NCBI GenBank assembly: GCA_943704425.1
Contig: CALSCP010001725.1
Span: forward strand, 63,412-118,411
DNA length: 55,000 nt
From: Ministeria vibrans ATCC 50519
Lineage: Eukaryota > Opisthokonta > Filasterea
Direction of reading: 5' to 3'
Part shown: positions 50,049-55,000 of the stretch, one piece after another
Layout: each line of letters begins with the position of its first letter
How positions within the stretch are numbered: the first letter of the stretch is position 1
Notes under the pieces: generated by a model
What the model was told of the DNA's origin: nothing
What the model saw: only the letters and a program-made list of their open reading frames with translations
Databases searched by the model: none
Made by a program: the position numbers and the translations under genes

Positions 50049-52279
50049 AAACTCTCTCTCTCAAACTCTCTCTCTCAAACTCTCTTTCACTCTCATTATG
50101 TGTTACTTCGTCCATGGGTGCAATGAAGAGCGTTCCACGCGCCTCAATGTCCTTGAGCGAGTACACCTTGGCGGTACCAGCACCCACCGAGACCAGTCGG
50201 CTGACGGGTTCCTTGCGCACCGACGCATTCACATCGGTGGGTACATAGTCGTGCACTACCGAGTGCACCACCGCTTCACCGTGTGTCTCCAGCTTAATCT
50301 CGCCACGTGCACCGAGCAGTGCCCGGCTGCGAATGTGGAAGTTAACGCGCACCGACCCGTCGTCCATCTCCTTGTAGTCCTTCATCTCCGCCCCGCGCGC
50401 CTGCATGTTTGCAATCACTGCGCCGCTGTACGTCGATGGCGAGTCAATCACCACCTCTTCAACCGGCTCACACATTACTCCCGCGTCGTTCTTCTGTTCA
50501 AGTACGCGTGGTGGCGTCACCTGCCGGATACACACACGCAACAACAACAACAACAACAACAACATAATAGATAAATTAATTTATAATGTTTCACTCGATC
50601 GAATTTTTTCATGTGTTTGCTTTACCTTAAGCTCAAAGCCTTCACGACGCAACGTCTCGAGAAGAATACCAAGTTGCAGTTCACCGCGACCGCTAATGTC
50701 AAGCGCCTCGGAGTTTCGCGGGTTAGGTTCAACACGGATGGCAACATTGTTCTCCACTTCGTGCATGAGGCGCGATTTGAGCTGCGACGCCGAGCGGAAC
50801 GCATTGCCCATCTCGCGCGATTCCTTGCCACAAAGCGGACTGTCATTAACCGAAAAAGTCATCTGGATCGTAGGCGGGTCAATGGGTTGTGTGTCGAGGG
50901 GCACAGTGAGCTCAGGCGCCGACAGCGAGTCGGTTACGTACGACGCAATGCCTCCCACCGACACAATGTCGCCTGCTCCCGCACGCATCACCTCCACCTC
51001 CGCCAGTCCGTGCCGCTGTGTCAGCTTCATCACCTTCTCCGGTTGGCTCAATGCCGATCCGTCGTCCTTCATCAACAAGCGTCGCAGCATATCTCCCACT
51101 TGCACTTCGCCCGACTGGATTTTCCTACATTCCAGAGTGGGTTTATACGCACATTGCACACTTCAACACTTTCGAAGTGGTACCCAGTGCTGATGCGACC
51201 CACATAGGGATCAGAGCTGATGCTAGTAACAAGCATTTGAAAGGGCGCATTGCGGTCGCACGAGAGGGGCGCAGGAATCGTTTCCACAATCGCGTCCAGA
51301 AGCGCTCCCATTTCCAGTCGCGGCGATCCCTACATAGAAAAACACAAACACAAACACAAGCACAAACACACACACAAACACAAACAGAAACGTAGAGTGG
51401 TTTTAAATTTTCTTTCGTCGTGTTATTTGGTGCTTGTTGTTATGTTCGGACCCCTGACTGTTCCATCATAGGCTTGATTTTGGAGATGTCGTCGACGCAG
51501 AAGCCGTTGCGAGCGCTTGCGTACAGCACGGGAAAGTTCAGCTGTTCTTCGCTCGCACCCAAGTGGCAAAACAGATCAAAGAGATCGTTTTCAACAGAAC
51601 CATCGAGACGCGCCGTGTTACGATCGACCTTGTTCAACACGACGAGTGCCTTGAGGTTGCGCTGGATTGCTTTAGTCAGCACAAACTTGGTTTGTGTCAT
51701 GGGGCCCTCCGACGCATCCACGACCACCACCACACCCTCGACCATAGAGAGAATGCGCTCAACCTCGCCACCAAAGTCCTGATGGCCCGGCGTGTCCACA
51801 ATGTTGAGTGTGTGATCGCCCCACTGAACGCGAGTGTACCTGCAAAAAGTTAAGTGGCATTGCACAAGTCGTCAGGAGAGATTGGAGACGCTACGCGAGG
51901 GCAACGGTGCATTCATGCACAGGAACACAACACTATAGCATGTGACATGATGGACGGTGCACCGTGCACCCTGTTCTCGCGCTCGTTCCTCTTACTTAGA
52001 CTGAATGGTGATGCCTCGCTCCTTTTCCAACGTCATCGAGTCCATAGCGCGCGAATCAAGCAGCTTTGTTCCCGCCGTCGCCAGCAATCGGTCAACAAGC
52101 GTGGTTTTACCGTGATCGACGTGCGCAATGATTGCCACGTTGCGTAGCTTGGACTGTGGCGGCGACGAAACTTCGCACGTGCCGGAGTACTGACAAACGG
52201 CCGGAAGTGATCGAGCACGCCCGATCGAGCTGGCCGCAGACCATCGCTTGAGCCCAAGAGTGGACAAGCGACCCAACAT
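49577..52279 (-). CDS. typA: TypA/BipA-type translational GTPase, probably organellar
   Basis: Ribosome-associated GTPase of the EF-G superfamily. Exons (minus): 52279-51996, 51839-51452, 51329-51184, 51124-50626, 50520-50107, 49869-49736, 49670-49577; 652 residues. G motifs: [24 protein letters not shown] (switch I), [24 protein letters not shown], and a SAR equivalent in VLYASARNG. BipA-specific C-terminal features follow: [73 protein letters not shown] (in parts) and the end [10 protein letters not shown]. The ~45-residue N-terminal extension ([20 protein letters not shown]) is basic, Ser-rich and lacks acids, suggesting mitochondrial import. The stop is within TATTAAA. The intron at 50106-49870 contains a CT tract antisense to the gene. 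Confidence 0.92.
49925..50090. repeat. (CT)n tract with TATCACTTTGT units in a TypA intron
   Basis: CCTTATCACTTTGTCTC (about 49947), ATCTCTTTGTTTCTTTCTCC (about 49966-49985), a CT run of about 55 bp (49991-50046) and a CTCTCTCAAA tandem. The core is on the plus strand, antisense to this minus-strand gene. Confidence 0.92.
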
Positions 52280-52556
52280 GGCAGAGTGCTGCAATGAAAG
52301 AGAGAACAGGGAGAAAAAATTGAAAATACATCAAGAACGACAAGAAGAAGTTTGACTCGCAAGTTCAGCTCTCTGTGTGTTTGCGCGAAGGCCAAAGAAA
52401 ATAGAGCAGTAGATGTGTGATTGTTTAGTGCCTAGTGACACATTATAGATACTAAGATACGTGGCTAGTACAGCCCTTGGTCGTCTTCCAACACCAAACG
52501 CGACTGAAACATATTGGTATATAATTTAAGATTACAATTGAATACTCTACTACAGT

Positions 52557-53351
52557 CTACACCAAGTCGCAGGGCTCCTGAAGAATGCGCTGAAGTTCAT
52601 CTGCAAAGGAATCGCGCGAAGCTTCGTCGACGTCGTCCTGTCGTGAAGTGGCAGCACTTGGGGGCACCTCAACTGTCAGTGCTCCGCCAAGAGCTCGGAG
52701 CTCCTCCTCATTAAAGTCGTCCTGTGACTCGTCGTCCTACATCAATAGTGAGATTATGGTGGAGCGTTACAATACAGTTCGCGCGCGCGCGCGAGTTTGT
52801 TTAAGTGTACCCCTTCATCAGATGGATCCCATTCGTGCAACTTGCGACGCCACACTTTCACAAGACCTTCAAAGCGGCGCTTGCTTGCCTTCATGTATAT
52901 GTCGGGTGTTTTCGGCTGGTCTGAGGTGCGAGTGTGTCTGGTGGAATAGGAGATTTTGAGTCAAAAGGGAACACGACGAATTTAGTGCGTCGCACCTTGG
53001 CACTTCGGCAATGTAGCGGTCGTAGCCGCGCGTATTGCGTCCCTTTTGGATTTGCTTTCTCCTCTGCTCAATGCGATGTTCGTCAGTCTCGCGCTCACAC
53101 TCCTTCTTGGGTCGGGGCGCCGAGAGGCACGACGACGCAGCCACTTGGCCAAGACGCTCTTGGATGTGACTCGATGTCGACGACACCGCCGCCCTGGCCG
53201 CTGCGGGCGCAGGCGCGGGCGGTGAAGAAGACGATAGACCGGCCACGGCAGGTAACAACGACGGCTTCGACGGGCCCGACCTGCGTCGATGCGAGGAGGC
53301 CGTCGAATAGGGTTCGCGACGACTATGTGAACTACAGTAGCGATTAGCCAT
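52557..53351 (-). CDS. SLBP: histone stem-loop binding protein
   Basis: Binds the 3' stem-loop of replication-dependent histone mRNAs for processing and translation. Exons (minus): 53351-52996, 52937-52811, 52736-52557; 220 residues. The N-terminal ~90 residues are Ser/Pro/Ala-rich and disordered. The RNA-binding domain reads RIEQRRKQIQKGRNTRGYDRYIAEVPR (in parts; GYDRYI and EVPR are invariant), then QPKTPDIYMKASKRRFEGLV and WRRKLHEWD, matching the animal RBD with its TPxK/TPNK-type and KLWxxxLHxWD-type motifs. The C-terminus is acidic. An upstream exon is possible, since a good GTAAGT donor (minus strand, about 53577) and a TGTAG acceptor (about 53334) lie upstream, but the ATG at 53351 gives a sensible protein. 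It diverges from MCM7. Confidence 0.9.
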
Positions 53352-53832
53352 AACGATTATACACACACACACACACAGACACACACACACACACGCATAA
53401 ATACACTCCATCACACACATTACGCACACGCGTAATCTCTCTGTGTCTGTCTCTGTGTGTGTCTCTCTTACTGGCTAGGTCGAATAGGGCCCGTTTCCCT
53501 CTCGCGCCCCATTTCAAGAAGAAAAAAAGCAAAAACAGAAGAAAAAAAGTGAAACTAAACTCGTCCATTCGACTTACACTTGACTCTATCTTCTGTAAAA
53601 ACATTGGGAGCTCGCTGGACAGGCTGTGTGGATCGTGTGCTGCCGTACTAAGCGCTGTTTGGCGCGTGATCGTGACGTGGTTGAAGTCGAAATAAATCGC
53701 GCGCCGTCTTTTTTTTCGGCGCGCATTTCGATTAGAATCTCTATCCGCTGTTTCAATTCTTTTATCCACTCTTTCGTGTCCAAGACCTTTGCAGGTGTCT
53801 TCTAGGTTGCCACACATCTCTTAAAACGCGCC
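53352..53832. promoter_or_regulatory. divergent promoter region of SLBP and MCM7 with E2F/MCB-like boxes
   Basis: 481 bp. It contains TTTGGCGC (53658-53665), a perfect match to the E2F core TTTSGCGC; ACGCGT (53428-53433), the MluI cell-cycle box; further GCGCGCC and CGGCGCGC palindromic GC clusters at 53696-53724; and AAAACGCGCC directly before the MCM7 ATG. A CA run lies at 53360-53395. Both flanking genes are S-phase genes. Some minus-strand open frames here were judged non-coding. Confidence 0.6.
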
Positions 53833-55000
53833 ATGACAGACTACGAGAAGCAGAAAGGTACTGCGTCCGAATTGCCGTGTGCCCGCCTGATGCTCCAGCG
53901 CTGTTTTGCGGCGATCCTCTTGCACCATATGCACGTGTACCTTGGTGTATGTCCACTCCCATCAACGGATAGCCCACTGTCTCGATGTTTTGTGCGTTTC
54001 GTTCGTCGACGTTTTTTTGCCGGCAAAAACTTTGGCACCACCGCGCAAAAGATCGCCGTCTAAACGCCTCGCTCTTTCCTCTGTAGATGAGCTCAAGCGA
54101 TTCTTCAATGAGTTCCGCACGGCAAATCAAGCTGGAGCGCTGCTGGACTACAAATACCTCAACATGAAGGTTTGTGCTTTTCTCTTGCGTCTCTGCTCAA
54201 ACTGACCCGTTCACCTCCTTTGCCTGGTGCAGCAAAAGATTGCAGACAGACTGGCGACTGAGTTTATTGTCGATATTGACGATTTGGACGAGGTACAAAA
54301 CAAAGAGCAAGACGAAAACGAGCGTTGTCTCTTGTGACAGACGCTGAGTTGGTGAACGATCCACTCACTCTATAATGTGTACCACAGTGGGAATTTACGA
54401 CGGAGAACCTCGTGCGCGACTTACTACGAAACACAAAGCGATACGTATCGCTCGTGTCTGAGATTCTCGACGGCGATTTGCCTCCACCCTCAGTGCAATT
54501 TGATCGCAACAATCTCACTGTGTTGGATGTGTACATTGACCAGCGAAACCGATTGCAACAAAACGCCCAGCAAGGCACTGCAGGACCACAGACTATCACC
54601 GGCTCGTACCCACCCGAGCTGCTGCGACGCTTGTAAGACGCGACAAAAGACCACCACCCAGAAACAGACAATAATAATAATAATAATTCTTGTTATAATG
54701 TGTTTTTTTTTCTTTCCTCAACTTTACTATTGCATTTGCAGCCAAGTGCGCTTTCGCAACCGTGACACTGCCAAGGGCATGTCAATCCGACAAGTGAACG
54801 CAGGGGAAATTGGGCGTCTGGTAAATGTGCGATGCATTGTGACACGCGCAAGCGAAGTCAAGCCTGTCGTCACCGTGGCAACGTACGCCTGTGACAAGTG
54901 CAACAGTGAAATCTACCAAGAGGTATGAAACACAAGCACACACACACATGTATAGTTATTTTATAACAATCATTATTATTGTTAATTTTATTTCTCCTAT
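53833..55000 (+). CDS. MCM7: MCM7 replicative helicase subunit (5' part)
   Basis: Subunit of the MCM2-7 helicase. Exons in the window: 53833-53857, 54087-54169, 54233-54292, 54388-54632, 54742-54922 (198 codons, phase 0); the gene continues past the right edge. The start MTDYEKQKDELKRFFNEF, FIVDIDDLDEWE, LDVYIDQRNRL, YPPELLRRFQVRF, MSIRQVNAGEIGRLVNVRC and VTRASEVKPVVTVATYACDK follow MCM7 closely. The last segment opens the N-terminal zinc finger (CDKC). The catalytic AAA+ half is not in the window. Confidence 0.92.

Noticed and set aside
53585-53826. Minus-strand open frames between SLBP and MCM7 (for example from an ATG at 53817) as an extra gene or first SLBP exon
   Set aside because: They lie within a few bases of the MCM7 start, overlap the E2F/MCB-like boxes and resemble no protein; treated as promoter, although a noncoding 5' exon for SLBP is possible.
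53352-53832. tRNA or rRNA genes here or elsewhere in the window
   Set aside because: No sequence with convincing A/B boxes and cloverleaf, and no rRNA-like stretch, was seen on either strand by eye; a tRNAscan run would settle it.

Overview
This 55 kb window comes from a nuclear eukaryotic genome. It is gene-dense (about 22 protein genes, typically 100-400 bp apart). Coding exons are GC-balanced and rich in simple-sequence tracts. Introns are short (mostly 46-140 nt), AT- or pyrimidine-rich, and almost all GT-AG. TAA, TAG and TGA all end otherwise well-supported proteins, so the standard code applies. Gene content (an SHP2-type phosphatase with two SH2 domains, IFT88 and an axonemal dynein intermediate chain, a tetraspanin, COMMD4, SLBP, FAPP2, an NSD-type methyltransferase, a TKL receptor-like kinase) suggests a flagellated unicellular relative of animals, such as a choanoflagellate or another holozoan. 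That placement is inference from gene content; no rRNA or organellar marker is present.

Layout, left to right: SHP2-like PTP (+, 700-2878); secreted glycosidase-like protein (-, 3044-5600); aldehyde dehydrogenase (-, 5787-7514); NOP6-like RNA-binding protein (-, 7805-8698); PH-domain protein (-, 8868-9955), possibly the C-terminus of the next gene; IFT88 (-, 10013-13095); DNAI4/WDR78 (+, 13344-16359); a large DEP-containing AGC kinase of the RIM15/IRE/Greatwall type (+, 16728-23712); tetraspanin (-, 23989-25330); SLC38-like amino-acid transporter (-, 25772-27686); COMMD4 (+, 28034-29248); methyltransferase-like protein (+, 29458-30741); USE1 SNARE (+, 30864-33979), whose fifth intron contains a broken patatin-like phospholipase gene (31923-33140); FAPP2/PLEKHA8 (+, 34198-36721); unknown protein (-, 36886-37617); bromodomain-PHD-PWWP-SET protein (+, 37848-42433); inositol hexakisphosphate kinase (-, 42850-44147); SmD2 (+, about 44523-45456); kelch/Cys-rich TKL receptor kinase (+, 45702-49521); TypA/BipA-type GTPase (-, 49577-52279); SLBP (-, 52557-53351); and the 5' part of MCM7 (+, from 53833).

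Two divergent pairs share a functional theme. IFT88 and DNAI4 (flagellar assembly and axonemal motility) are head to head across 248 bp, with an RFX-type X-box-like inverted repeat next to the DNAI4 start. SLBP and MCM7 (histone mRNA processing and replication licensing) are head to head across 481 bp containing an E2F-type TTTGGCGC and an ACGCGT box.

The most unusual features are: (1) a dispersed repeat with core TATCACTTTGTTTC embedded in CT or GA microsatellites, found only in introns and in both orientations; (2) the patatin gene fragment between two long CT tracts inside USE1; (3) an uninterrupted, phase-consistent exon chain that could join IFT88 to a PH domain; and (4) unusual domain combinations in the NSD-like and RIM15-like proteins. 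Gene models were built by reading splice sites by eye and checking that exon phases sum correctly. First exons of the PTP and SmD2 genes were not resolved.
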